Source: Paenibacillus phoenicis (GTDB taxonomy: Bacteria; Bacillota; Bacilli; Paenibacillales; Paenibacillaceae). From it: 64,000 nucleotides of DNA. The position numbers and the translations under genes are program-made. The notes beneath the pieces were generated by a model, which did no database searches, was not told the origin of the DNA, and saw only the letters and a list, made by a program, of their open reading frames with translations. How positions within the stretch are numbered: position 1 is the first letter of the stretch; every line of letters starts with the position of its first letter. The stretch spans positions 558,001-622,000 of the forward strand of contig NZ_JAYERP010000001.1 of NCBI RefSeq assembly GCF_034718895.1, given 5' to 3'. Positions 52,267-60,406 of the stretch are shown one piece after another.

Positions 52267-52554
52267 ATGATCAAGCATATCGTATTGTTTAAATTGAAGG
52301 ATGCATCCCCGGAAAATGTGGCACGTACGGTTGAAGTGCTGCGCGGCATGCAGGGCAAAGTGGAGCAGCTCAGAAGCCTTGAGGTTGGCACCGACGTGAT
52401 CCGTTCCCCCCGTTCCTATGACATTGCGCTCATTGCTACCTTTGATTCGCTTGTGGATTTGGAAGGATATCAAGTTCATCCGGAGCACAAGAAAGTGATT
52501 GAGCACATGAACGAAGTACGTGAGAGCCAGGTCGCAGTCGATTTCGAATTTTAG
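52267..52554 (+). CDS. Dabb family protein (stress-responsive A/B barrel)
   Basis: A 95-residue ferredoxin-like barrel protein that begins MIKHIVLFKLKD, the Dabb signature, with the later motif YQVHPEHKKV. Dabb proteins are small dimers in the cytoplasm, some induced by stress or acting as cyclases; this one's function is unknown. AAGGAGAAGGATGAACT precedes the ATG. The next gene starts 24 bp downstream, so the two are probably co-transcribed. Confidence 0.9.
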   Translation: MIKHIVLFKLKDASPENVARTVEVLRGMQGKVEQLRSLEVGTDVIRSPRSYDIALIATFDSLVDLEGYQVHPEHKKVIEHMNEVRESQVAVDFEF

Positions 52555-52578
52555 GCTGGACCGAAGGAGGGAACCCCC

Positions 52579-52998
52579 GTGTATTATGTAAACCGGGAAC
52601 AAATCGAACGCAGACTGGACATGCTGCCGGAATTGCTGCAAGCCCTTCGTGAATCGGCGGAGGCAAGCTCATCCCTGCTGGGGCGTTATGCGGAGGAGCG
52701 GGCGTTGCATTTGGCTCTGGAAATCGTGACGGACGTCGGCAGCTATTTAATCGACGGGTTTATCATGCGTGACGCCAGCAGCTATGAAGACATTGTTGAC
52801 ATCCTCTTGGATGAAACCGTAATTGATGCGAAACTGCACGCTACGCTCATCGAGCTGGTTCGGCTGCGGAAACCGTTAGTTCAGGAATATTTTGCTTGGG
52901 ATCGCCAAGAGGTCGAAGGACTAAGGGGGCGGCTGCCCGAGGCTTTGCAGGATTTTTCGGCAAATGTGCTGAAGTATTTGGATCAGGAAGGCGTCTAA
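52579..52998 (+). CDS. yutE: DUF86/HepT-like protein (YutE family)
   Basis: A 139-residue helical protein of the HepT-like family. It resembles B. subtilis YutE: NREQIERRLDMLPELLQALR, then HLALEIVTDVGSYLIDGFIM, then LIELVRLRKPLVQEYF. HepT toxins have an R-x4-H-x-Y motif near the end; here the histidine is replaced by Gln (RKPLVQEY). There is no MNT antitoxin gene beside it, so a toxin role is unlikely. It starts at GTG 52579 after GAAGGAGGGAACCCCC. Confidence 0.85.
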   Translation: MYYVNREQIERRLDMLPELLQALRESAEASSSLLGRYAEERALHLALEIVTDVGSYLIDGFIMRDASSYEDIVDILLDETVIDAKLHATLIELVRLRKPLVQEYFAWDRQEVEGLRGRLPEALQDFSANVLKYLDQEGV

Positions 52999-53117
52999 TC
53001 TAAGACGGACAAGCCCAAAAATTATTCCTTACAAGTGTGACCGGACAGACCATTGCTGCTTATAATACATTATCGATATGGGCATTCGCGGAGAAAGCCA
53101 AAAAGGAGAGATGAGTC

Positions 53118-53558
53118 GTGAGCAAAGGAAACAAAGGTTGGATATGGGGGGCAGCCATCGGCACGGTTGCCGGTGCGGTAACGGCGCTGTTATTTGCCCC
53201 TAAAGCCGGGAAAGAGCTGCGTAAGGATATTGCCAACGGGGCTCGTCAAGTCGGAGAGAAGACGCAAGAGGCTGCCGAGAAAGTCTCGGAGCAAAGCACC
53301 GTTCTTGTCGGTAAGGTGAAGGAAGCCGCTGAAGTGCTGATCAGTGAAATCCAAAGCCGTCGTTCCGAAAAGACCACCGATGAAGATGAGGTAATTGCTC
53401 GAGTCTCCGAATTTGCAGATGAGGATGAGGAGACTGCGGCCGAAGAAGAGACAGTGGCCCTTGGCGTCGTATCGGAAGAAGAAACGACGGAAGCCGGTGA
53501 ACCGGTGGCTGCAGCTTTGGAAGCGGCGGCAACTTCCGACAACGAGGAAGGCCAATAA
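53118..53558 (+). CDS. YtxH domain general stress protein
   Basis: A 146-residue protein. One membrane helix near residues 7-27 (WIWGAAIGTVAGAVTALLFAP) is broken here by no charge and followed by KAGKELRKDI, the YtxH signature. A helical region and a long Glu/Asp-rich tail (EDEETAAEEETVALG) follow. YtxH-type proteins are induced by general stress in Bacillus. The start is GTG 53118 after AAGGAGAGATGAGTC. It ends at a terminator. Confidence 0.85.
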   Translation: MSKGNKGWIWGAAIGTVAGAVTALLFAPKAGKELRKDIANGARQVGEKTQEAAEKVSEQSTVLVGKVKEAAEVLISEIQSRRSEKTTDEDEVIARVSEFADEDEETAAEEETVALGVVSEEETTEAGEPVAAALEAAATSDNEEGQ

Positions 53559-53587
53559 TTCGATCGGCTGTCCACAGCGATCGCCCG

Positions 53588-53613
53588 AAAAAGACCCGCT
53601 CCCGGGTCTTTTT
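53588..53613 (+). terminator. YtxH gene terminator
   Basis: AAAAAGACCCG pairs with CGGGTCTTTTT around CTCC; symmetric enough to work in both directions. Confidence 0.9.
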
Positions 53614-53736
53614 CCCGTTTTCTCCGCCCTTGCGGGTTTTCTTGCACTACAAATTGAGTTAAGATTTAGGTACCCTCTGTGATGCGAAGTCATAAAGTAA
53701 TGAGAAGGATTTTACACTAAACATAAAGGAAGCGGT

Positions 53737-54555
53737 ATGTTCGTGCAGCAAGCTATCGCCATATTAGACTCGGGAGTGGGAGGCCTCACCGTCTGCAAGG
53801 AAGTGATGAGGCAGCTTCCCAGAGAGAAAATCATTTACTTCGGCGATACGGCCCGGGCTCCTTACGGTCCAAGGTCGCCCGAGGAAGTCCGCTTGTTTAC
53901 CGAGCAAATCGTCGATTATTTAATCCAGTTCCATCCGAAAATGATTGTCATTGCCTGCAACACTGCAACAGCGGCTGCACTCGATTTCATCAAGGCCAAG
54001 GTTGATATCCCTGTAATTGGCGTCATTCATCCTGGTGCACGGGCAGCGATCAGCGAGACGAAGACCGGAAAGGTTGGCGTCATCGGGACGGTGGGTACGA
54101 TCCGAAGCGGGGCCTATACGGTGGCGTTACGTGAGTTGAATCCGCAAACCGAAATCGTCAGCGAAGCTTGTCCTGAATTTGTTCCGTTGGTAGAGCATGG
54201 GTTGTATGAAACGAAGGAAGCGCTGCATGTGGTCGAGAGATCTCTTCGGGAGATGAAGAAGCAGCCTATGGACTGCTTGATTCTAGGCTGTACCCATTAT
54301 CCGTTCTTGAAGGACCCCATCCAACGTGTCATGGGGCCGAACGTGAAGTTAATCAGTTCTGCGGATGAAACCGCCCGCGAAATCAGCACCATCCTGCATC
54401 AACGGGGGTGCTTAGCTCGCGGCAACGGTACTCCCGTGCATCAGTTCTTCTGCAGCGGGGATGCCGAAATGTTCCGCAAGATCGCCAGACAGTGGTTGGG
54501 CGAGCAAGTCGAGCTGAGTCCCATCGTTTGGCAGGTATCCAGCCCGGTGAGGTAA
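53737..54555 (+). CDS. murI: Glutamate racemase
   Basis: Interconverts L- and D-glutamate for peptidoglycan precursors. The catalytic cysteines are C74 (VIACNTATAA) and C185 (LILGCTHYPF, with H187), and D11 lies in ILDSGVGGLTV. The substrate motif GDTARAPYG is present. Length is 272 residues, typical. AAAGGAAGCGGT precedes the ATG. It stands alone and ends at a bidirectional hairpin. Confidence 0.96.
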   Translation: MFVQQAIAILDSGVGGLTVCKEVMRQLPREKIIYFGDTARAPYGPRSPEEVRLFTEQIVDYLIQFHPKMIVIACNTATAAALDFIKAKVDIPVIGVIHPGARAAISETKTGKVGVIGTVGTIRSGAYTVALRELNPQTEIVSEACPEFVPLVEHGLYETKEALHVVERSLREMKKQPMDCLILGCTHYPFLKDPIQRVMGPNVKLISSADETAREISTILHQRGCLARGNGTPVHQFFCSGDAEMFRKIARQWLGEQVELSPIVWQVSSPVR

Positions 54556-54561
54556 ACAATC

Positions 54562-54607
54562 AAAAAACCTTTGGGGGAGCTTAAAAATCCCGCCCAAAGG
54601 TTTTTTT
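54562..54607. terminator. Bidirectional terminator between murI and the lipid kinase gene
   Basis: AAAAAACCTTTGGG pairs with CCCAAAGGTTTTTTT across a loop with weak inner pairing. The A- and T-runs allow it to work for both converging genes. Confidence 0.85.
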
Positions 54608-54644
54608 GAACCACGTCATAGTTCGTCACGCTGTACCGTTCCCG

Positions 54645-55541
54645 TTACGGGCGAATGATCCGAATGGAGCCGGGTTCCAAGGAAGCGCGAAGCGGCGTGG
54701 TTGCCACGTGCTCCCCGTCACCTAAAGCAAGGCGCGGCAGAGAGCTGGAAATCGTAATGTTTTGGCCCTTCAGCATCGTTACGAAGGAGAGCTTCGTATG
54801 ACCTCCAAACAATACGGTTGGAAATAACAGGAGCAGCTTCAGCTTGGAGCAATCGTGCACGACGCACAGATCGAGCATTCCGTCATCCGGCTTGGCGTCC
54901 GGACAGATGGTCATTCCCCCGCCATAGCTGGAAACATTATTTATTGCTGTCAGCCAGGCTGACTCGAACCGGTAAGTAGTTCCGTCACATTCGAGCGTTA
55001 ACGGTCCGGGACGATAGGTTAGAAGGGTATGAAAAATGCCGATGATATAAGCTAACCTGCCAAGTCCAATCGCGTTGCATATTTTTTTGTAGCGGCTGTT
55101 GTTGACATTGTTGGCAACCTGAGCGTCAAAGCCGACAGCCAGTGCGGTCAATGTGCTGTCTCCATCGATGGAGATGAGATCGGCCGCCGTTGACCGGCCG
55201 CTCAGCAGCACCTTCAGTGCGCCGCCTACCCGGCGCGGGATGCCGAATCCACGGGCGGTGTCATTGCCCGACCCGGCGGAGAATACGGCCAGCGGCACGC
55301 CGGAGTGGCGCATTGCGGGCAGCAGGCTATGGATCGTGCCGTCGCCTCCGATTACGCCCACCGCGCGCCAAGGCACTTCCCCGGATAGCTTGGCCTGAAG
55401 GAATGTATGCGCTTGCTCGGCGCTTGTTGTGTAGACGTGCTCGTAAGGAATACCAAGCCGTTGCAGCTTTTTGCTGATTTTATTCCAACCCCGGCGGCCT
55501 TCGCCGTTACCCGCATTTGGATTGACGATAAACAAATACAT
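54645..55541 (-). CDS. Diacylglycerol/lipid kinase family protein
   Basis: A 298-residue YegS/DagK-type lipid kinase. It starts MYLFIVNPNAGNGEGRRGW, with the ATP motif VGVIGGDGTIHSLLPAM and the conserved FSAGSGNDTARGF. The C-terminal beta domain has VSSYGGGMTICPDAKPDDG and LDLCVVHDCSK. Family members phosphorylate diacylglycerol or related lipids in membrane turnover; B. subtilis YtlR is similar. Substrate not resolved. A long minus-strand gene, monocistronic, with an AGGGGAG-like site before the ATG. Confidence 0.9.
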   Translation of the reverse strand: MYLFIVNPNAGNGEGRRGWNKISKKLQRLGIPYEHVYTTSAEQAHTFLQAKLSGEVPWRAVGVIGGDGTIHSLLPAMRHSGVPLAVFSAGSGNDTARGFGIPRRVGGALKVLLSGRSTAADLISIDGDSTLTALAVGFDAQVANNVNNSRYKKICNAIGLGRLAYIIGIFHTLLTYRPGPLTLECDGTTYRFESAWLTAINNVSSYGGGMTICPDAKPDDGMLDLCVVHDCSKLKLLLLFPTVLFGGHTKLSFVTMLKGQNITISSSLPRLALGDGEHVATTPLRASLEPGSIRIIRP

Positions 55542-55662
55542 GATGACTCCCCTATCTATGATGGCAACACCAATTTGGCATAGTTTCAGTCTACTGAAGT
55601 TTGGAAAAAATGAAAATCAAAATTTTTTAAACCCCTGTCGATCGACGAAAGGAGTGTAGGCC

Positions 55663-56286
55663 GTGCAACTGATCGCCATGATCACCATGCTGATCGACCA
55701 TGTCGGGCTGCTGTTTTTTCCCGGAGATGTACTGTGGCGGATTATCGGACGAATTGCCTTCCCGATCTATGCCTACGCGCTGGTCCAGGGTTATCAACAC
55801 ACCTCCAATTACCGGAAGTACGCTTTACGGTTGTTACTGATTGCTGTACTTTCGCAAATTCCTTATCAGCTAGCCTTCGATACGAACGGTCTAAATGTTG
55901 TGGCGACCTTGTTTGTCTCTTTATTGGTTCTGCGCATGCTGGATTCATCGAAACCGGGGCCGCTGTCCGCGATCATTATCGCCGGTGTCTGCGTGATCAT
56001 GGAGGTACTTCCGTTTGATTATGGCGCTTACGGCCTGCTGCTGGTGCTGATCTTCAAATTTGCCAATCAAGGAAAAACGGTGGCGATGCACTTGCTCCTG
56101 AACCTCGTGTATCTGTTCGCCTACGGCTGGGTGATTCAGCTGGCCAGCATCCTGCCGACGCTGGTGATTGCCTACGGGCCGGGGCTGTGGCGAAAGCTCG
56201 AAGCCTGGCGGCTGCCCCGCTGGGTGTGGAGAGCTTTTTATCCTGCGCATTTAGTGGTGCTGGCGATCTTGGTGTACCTGTTGTAA
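55663..56286 (+). CDS. TraX family membrane protein
   Basis: A 207-residue membrane protein with seven or so helices. The start MQLIAMITMLIDHVGLLFFP and GRIAFPIYAYALVQGYQHT match TraX, which acetylates pilin on the F plasmid. Chromosomal homologues in Firmicutes are of unknown function and probably acylate a cell-envelope molecule. The His and Asp of IDHVG are conserved. It starts at GTG 55663 after AAAGGAGTGTAGGCC. Confidence 0.88.
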   Translation: MQLIAMITMLIDHVGLLFFPGDVLWRIIGRIAFPIYAYALVQGYQHTSNYRKYALRLLLIAVLSQIPYQLAFDTNGLNVVATLFVSLLVLRMLDSSKPGPLSAIIIAGVCVIMEVLPFDYGAYGLLLVLIFKFANQGKTVAMHLLLNLVYLFAYGWVIQLASILPTLVIAYGPGLWRKLEAWRLPRWVWRAFYPAHLVVLAILVYLL

Positions 56287-56315
56287 AGAGAGAATGGAGC
56301 AAAGTTTGGGGGTGG

Positions 56316-56346
56316 AAAAATCCGGGGTTTGTCTCGGATTTTTTTT
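56316..56346 (+). terminator. traX-like gene terminator
   Basis: AAAAATCCG pairs with CGGATTTTT around GGGTTTGTCT, followed by more T residues. Confidence 0.8.
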
Positions 56347-56423
56347 ATTGGGCCATGAACCATGGTACAATAGGGTATCCTAAGTAGCAGCGCAACACTT
56401 ACGCCGAAACGGGAGGGATGGAA

Positions 56424-56663
56424 ATGAAATGGAAAAGCTGGTGGTCGCTTCGTCGTTGGTCCCATATTTTTCGCCGGACTCTCCCGCTGCTCACTTCGGG
56501 CAACATTCCGCTTACCGATAAGCTGTTGCTGGTCGTGCCGGCGCTTGCTTATTGGGTTCTGCCGGATGTGCTGCCGTGGATTCCGATCGACGACATGGCG
56601 GTGACGATGCTGCTGATGGATTGGTTTGTGACCCGGGCAGAGCGGAAATATCCGGGTGCTTAG
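56424..56663 (+). CDS. DUF1232 family small membrane protein
   Basis: A 79-residue protein. The segment GNIPLTDKLLLVVPALAYWV-LPDVLPWIPIDDMAV matches DUF1232 (YkvA type), with one or two membrane helices and a conserved PxD...P pattern. Function is unknown. I chose ATG 56424, 8 bases after GGGAGG; ATG 56418 overlaps the RBS. Its C-terminus is basic (RAERKYPGA). Confidence 0.78.
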   Translation: MKWKSWWSLRRWSHIFRRTLPLLTSGNIPLTDKLLLVVPALAYWVLPDVLPWIPIDDMAVTMLLMDWFVTRAERKYPGA

Positions 56664-56744
56664 CGTTGAGCCTTGCTTGTTGAGCTGTGTTTCTTTACAA
56701 TAGGAATGTTAGGGGAAGCCATTTTGTGCGATAGGAGAGATCAT

Positions 56745-57047
56745 ATGAGAGTCAAAATTACCCGCAATGCGGCGAAAGTGATACAAAAGGAACTGGCCAA
56801 GGAAGAAAACCAAGGGTTGACGCTGAAGGTATTCATCACCCATTCTCATGGCGACCATGCTCACTACGGCCTGGATTTGGTCAAGCCTACCGAGAACGAC
56901 CAAATCGTCAAGACCGATAAGGACATCGATGTCATCGTGGAAGGAACGGATCCGTTGTTGGATGGCGTGAAGATCGATTATTTGTATTTTCCGGAGGAAG
57001 GCTTCGTGATTACCAACCCTTCCAAAGGCAATCACGGGGATCACTAA
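56745..57047 (+). CDS. HesB/IscA-like protein with His in place of Cys
   Basis: A 100-residue protein of the iron-sulfur biogenesis (HesB/IscA) fold: MRVKITRNAAKVIQKELAKE, then FITHSHGDHAHYGLDL and GFVITNPSKGNHGDH. A-type carriers use three cysteines at these positions (GGCSG and CGC). Here none is present; histidines and aspartates occupy the positions. It may bind a metal other than an Fe-S cluster. Start at ATG 56745 after GATAGGAGAGATCAT. It neighbours yuzB. Confidence 0.82.
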   Translation: MRVKITRNAAKVIQKELAKEENQGLTLKVFITHSHGDHAHYGLDLVKPTENDQIVKTDKDIDVIVEGTDPLLDGVKIDYLYFPEEGFVITNPSKGNHGDH

Positions 57048-57083
57048 GCTAAGCTTTAGCTAACGATAAAGAAGGGACCTGGC

Positions 57084-57314
57084 ATGGCTAACGATATTCG
57101 GATTTGCGATAAATGCAATCATATCCGCATGAAGACGTTTGTACCGAAGCTGCAAAAGCTCGCGCCGGATGCCGAGATCAAAATCGGCTGCAAATCGTAT
57201 TGCGGTCCGTGCGGCAAAAGAGCGTTCGTATATATCAACGGCAGATACGTCAGCGCACCGACAGAGGACGAGGTGCTGGCGAAGGCTGCGCCTTTTGTGA
57301 AGAAACCGAAGTAA
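57084..57314 (+). CDS. yuzB: DUF1450 family protein (YuzB)
   Basis: A 76-residue protein with four cysteines: ICDKCNHIRM, then IGCKSYCGPCGKRAF. It matches YuzB/DUF1450, a small probably metal- or cluster-binding protein of unknown role found in many Firmicutes. AAGAAGGGACCTGGC precedes the ATG. It follows the HesB-like gene by 36 bp on the same strand, suggesting a shared transcript and a shared metal-related role, which is inference. Confidence 0.88.
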   Translation: MANDIRICDKCNHIRMKTFVPKLQKLAPDAEIKIGCKSYCGPCGKRAFVYINGRYVSAPTEDEVLAKAAPFVKKPK

Positions 57315-57326
57315 GGGAAGGAATTG

Positions 57327-57359
57327 AAACCGCCGGAGCTGGGCTCCGGCGGTTTTTTA
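57327..57359 (+). terminator. yuzB terminator
   Basis: AAACCGCCGGAGC pairs perfectly with GCTCCGGCGGTTT around TGG, followed by TTT. Confidence 0.92.
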
Positions 57360-57365
57360 AGGGTA

Positions 57366-58035
57366 TCAGCCGTTTCGGATTCTGCCTTTTAAGCTAATCA
57401 TGTCTTTCCTGCGATAGACACTGTAGATGAGGCCGATGGCAGCTAACTGAGCCAACAACTGGCTTCCTCCATAACTAAGAAAAGGAAACGAAACTGCAGA
57501 AATCGGGAGCAATCCCAGCGACATGCCCATGCTCCAGAATAAAGCTCCAAGTCCGGAAATGAGCATTTTCCCATAAGTATCGCTGGCGCAGCAAAAATCC
57601 GAGCAGCCGATCGTGACTGCGTTCGCTTAGCAGCATCGGCAAGAGGTAGGCCGCTGTGACGAATGCCAGGTAAGCGGCTGCCCAGGGACGTGCATACCTG
57701 GAGATGGCTAACATGAAGGTGAACGTGGCGGCATATAGCAGAAGGCTTGCAGACGACGGAATGGATGCAAACAGCAGTAAAGGAAGGACACCGAGTAGAA
57801 TGATTTTCCCTAAAGCCTTCCCGTACCCCTCATTCTTCTCGACCCTGGACAGCAGTCCGGCTGCCGCGATGATAAAGAGATAGGGGCAGAGCACTTTAAT
57901 ACTTATCCCTCCGAAAATATAACCCCGAACGCCATTGATCTGCTGGCTCCAAAGATGGGCAGCCCAAATAAGACCTACCGATAATCCATAAATCATCCAA
58001 GGCCTTAAAGCGGGAAAGAGCGACGCTGGCGACAC
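57366..58035 (-). pseudogene. FtsW/RodA/SpoVE-like protein, degraded
   Basis: The first frame (58035 to about 57570) carries membrane helices (LRPWMIYGLSVGLIWAAHLW and IFGGISIKVLCPYLFIIAAA). It then shifts frame near 57570 to MLISGLGALFWSMGMSLGLL and ISAVSFPFLSYGGSQLLAQL, which is the conserved C-terminal end of FtsW/RodA/SpoVE. The N-terminal third is missing; upstream lies palindromic element copy 3. The internal fusion has also lost helices. It would have been a SEDS glycosyltransferase. Confidence 0.75.
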
Positions 58036-58054
58036 TCCATTTCGTTCTTCCCGA

Positions 58055-58249
58055 TAACGGTAAAAAAGTTCGCTATATCGGCCAATTTACGTAACTGACC
58101 GAGAATAACGGACTTTTTTGGCTCTATCTAACGGTAGTATAGCTCCAAATGGCGATTTAGCCAACTGTCCACGAAAATAACACCATAAAAGGGCGCTATT
58201 TCGCGATATGATCAACAATTGGACGAAATAACGCCCTATATTACCGCTA
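58055..58249. repeat. Palindromic repeat element, copy 3
   Basis: Four 24-mers: forward at 58055-58078 and 58106-58129, reverse at 58175-58198 and 58226-58249. In forward orientation they start TAACGG or TAGCG and end GCTATAT, CTATCT or GTTATTT. Both pitches are 51 bp, and the layout is symmetric about 58152. The linkers also pair in part (CGNCCAATT in both arms). It lies between the FtsW-like pseudogene and the end of the LTA synthase gene. Confidence 0.78.
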
Positions 58250-58283
58250 TTCCACTCGCTCGCGTTGCTCGCCGCGCGGCCCC

Positions 58284-60344
58284 TTAATCCTCCTTGCGGA
58301 ACGTCGCAATCAAATCGGAAGTGATGATTTCGTCTGAGATGCGCAGGCGCTTCATCGCTTCTTCGTGCGGAGCGCGGCATGCCTCGATCTCGGTAGCGTT
58401 CCGGCTGGTTAAGTCGTAGCAGCTGCCATTCGTGAACAAGTTATCGTCGGACGGAATGTAGTACCGCTCGCCGTCCGTAAACGCGCCTGAGCGCAGCACG
58501 ACCAAACGATCCAGCGCGTGGTCATTTCCGGTGCCGGCAAACAGATTATGCCCCATCATGTAGTAGGAATCCGAGGAAATGCCCAGCAGATGCAGCAGCG
58601 ACGGCGCCAAGTCGAGCTGACCGGCAGGCTCCTCGTAGACGCCGGCGTGCTGGCCGTCCGGCAGATGGATGAGCAGCGGCACCTGATTCATGATTTGGTG
58701 CATATCGAGATCGCTTAGCGACTTGCCGAAGAACTGCTCATACACCGTTTTGTCGGTGATCGAGTTGTCGTGGTCCCCGTAAAATGCCAAGATCGTATGC
58801 TCCCACAAGCCTTCTCGCTTTAGGCCCTCCACGAACTCCCCAAGCGCGGCATCCACGTAATGCACGGCCTGCAAATAATCGCCGAAAATAGTGCCTTTGA
58901 ACTCACCGGTATCCAGTTCCTGTACCGCAGCCGGCAGCGAATAGGGATGATGGCTCGATAAGGTGATCATAAACGAATAAAAGGGCTGTTTCTCCTGAGC
59001 CATGATCGTGAGCGACTGCCGGAAGAAGGATTTGTCCCCCAGCGACCAGCCCAGGGGCTCGTCCAGTTGGAAATCTTTTTTGCTGAAAAACCGGTCGTAG
59101 CCCATCGCTTGATACATATTGTTACGGTTCCAGAAGCTGCCCTCGTACGCATGAAAAGCATCGGCGGTATAGCCGGCTTGCGTCTTCAGAATCTGCGGCA
59201 GCACGTCGAACGTATGGTTCGGGTAACGGACAGCAACCGAGCCTGTTGGCAACGGATGCAGGGAGCTGTTGGAGGAGAAGTCCGCATCCGAGGTGCGCCC
59301 TTGACCCGTCTGATGATAGAAATTCGAGAAATAAAGGCTCTCATCCATTAGCTTGTTGAAGTTCGGCGTGATTTCTTGGCCGCCAATGGTCTTGCCGATC
59401 ATGAAATTCATAAAGGCTTCGGCCTGAATGACGATCACATTGCTGCCGGCGTACGCCCCAAACAGGTCATTATCCGCATGGCGGCGCTGGCTGGCTTCAC
59501 TGAACCACTGGCGGATCTCATCCTGCTCCTCGGCGCTGACCGTTTGGACGCCTCCGAGATGCTCCTTGAGGAACCGGCTCGTATCATAGTAATGGAAGCC
59601 TAGCAAGCCGGTCACATTGTATAAGGAGACGTTCCACCAGTTGTTTTCGAACAGCCCCACCGCCCAGGTTTGGGTATAGAAGCGAATGGGCCCCATCGTG
59701 AGCGCAAAGCCGAGCACAAAGACGCCGATCCCCGTATAGAGGCGGCTGAATCGGCGCCAGCCGACCGAGCGGCGGGCGGTGCCGCCGAAGGAAACGGGCG
59801 CGAAGGAGCCGCCGCCCAGGCCGGTGTAGGCGTTGTAGCCGCCGGAGCTGCGAAGCCAACCTGATTGACGGCGGCTTCCGCCACCGCGTATCAAGCGCCG
59901 GACAGCCTTAAACGCCGCCCAAACGGCCCAATCGGCGATAAGCCACAGATCGGCTACGCGGATCAGCTCGCGAATGCTTCCGCCCAGATCCCCGACTTGT
60001 CCGGCCTGCAGCAGGACGGGCACGGTCAGAAAATCGCCGAAATAGCGGTAATAGATCAAATCGGCGAAGATGAGTACGGTGAGCAGCACGTTTAGCACGC
60101 CTAACGCGATCCCTCTGCCACGCGGGGGCAGCCACAACGTCCAGAACGAAGCCAGTAGGATGGAACCGACGGCGATCAGATCGTCCAGCAGGTTCATGTC
60201 GATATAGCGGGCGTGCAGATTATTATGCAAAATGACAAGTTTCATGAAGATGGCGGCCACAAAAAAGAAATAGACGAAATGGCGGTACTGCAGCCGAATG
60301 CTGAATCGACTGCCGAAACCGCGAGGAGATGTCAAACGCAGCAT
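58284..60344 (-). CDS. Lipoteichoic acid synthase family protein
   Basis: A 686-residue polyglycerolphosphate transferase of the LtaS type. Five N-terminal helices (about 20-240, with a basic, Gly-rich loop at 150-200) anchor the extracellular sulfatase-like domain. The catalytic threonine is T351 (GQGRTSDADF). Metal and substrate residues are in VIVIQAEAFMNFMIG and FYGDHDNSI. It moves glycerophosphate from phosphatidylglycerol to lipoteichoic acid. The ATG at 60344 follows AAAGGAG by a rather long spacer (14 bases). Confidence 0.93.
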   Translation of the reverse strand: MLRLTSPRGFGSRFSIRLQYRHFVYFFFVAAIFMKLVILHNNLHARYIDMNLLDDLIAVGSILLASFWTLWLPPRGRGIALGVLNVLLTVLIFADLIYYRYFGDFLTVPVLLQAGQVGDLGGSIRELIRVADLWLIADWAVWAAFKAVRRLIRGGGSRRQSGWLRSSGGYNAYTGLGGGSFAPVSFGGTARRSVGWRRFSRLYTGIGVFVLGFALTMGPIRFYTQTWAVGLFENNWWNVSLYNVTGLLGFHYYDTSRFLKEHLGGVQTVSAEEQDEIRQWFSEASQRRHADNDLFGAYAGSNVIVIQAEAFMNFMIGKTIGGQEITPNFNKLMDESLYFSNFYHQTGQGRTSDADFSSNSSLHPLPTGSVAVRYPNHTFDVLPQILKTQAGYTADAFHAYEGSFWNRNNMYQAMGYDRFFSKKDFQLDEPLGWSLGDKSFFRQSLTIMAQEKQPFYSFMITLSSHHPYSLPAAVQELDTGEFKGTIFGDYLQAVHYVDAALGEFVEGLKREGLWEHTILAFYGDHDNSITDKTVYEQFFGKSLSDLDMHQIMNQVPLLIHLPDGQHAGVYEEPAGQLDLAPSLLHLLGISSDSYYMMGHNLFAGTGNDHALDRLVVLRSGAFTDGERYYIPSDDNLFTNGSCYDLTSRNATEIEACRAPHEEAMKRLRISDEIITSDLIATFRKED

Positions 60345-60372
60345 GACGACATGTCAGCTCCTTTCCTTGCAA

Positions 60373-60406
60373 AGGTGTAAAAGGGAGAGACCCTCCCTCT
60401 GCACCT
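60373..60406 (-). terminator. Hairpin between the methyltransferase and LTA synthase genes
   Basis: On the minus strand AGGTG and AGGGA pair with TCCCT and CACCT. Only three T residues follow, so it is at best a partial terminator. Confidence 0.45.

Noticed and set aside
52579..52998. HepT-MNT toxin-antitoxin system
   Set aside because: The key histidine is missing and no nucleotidyltransferase gene is adjacent.
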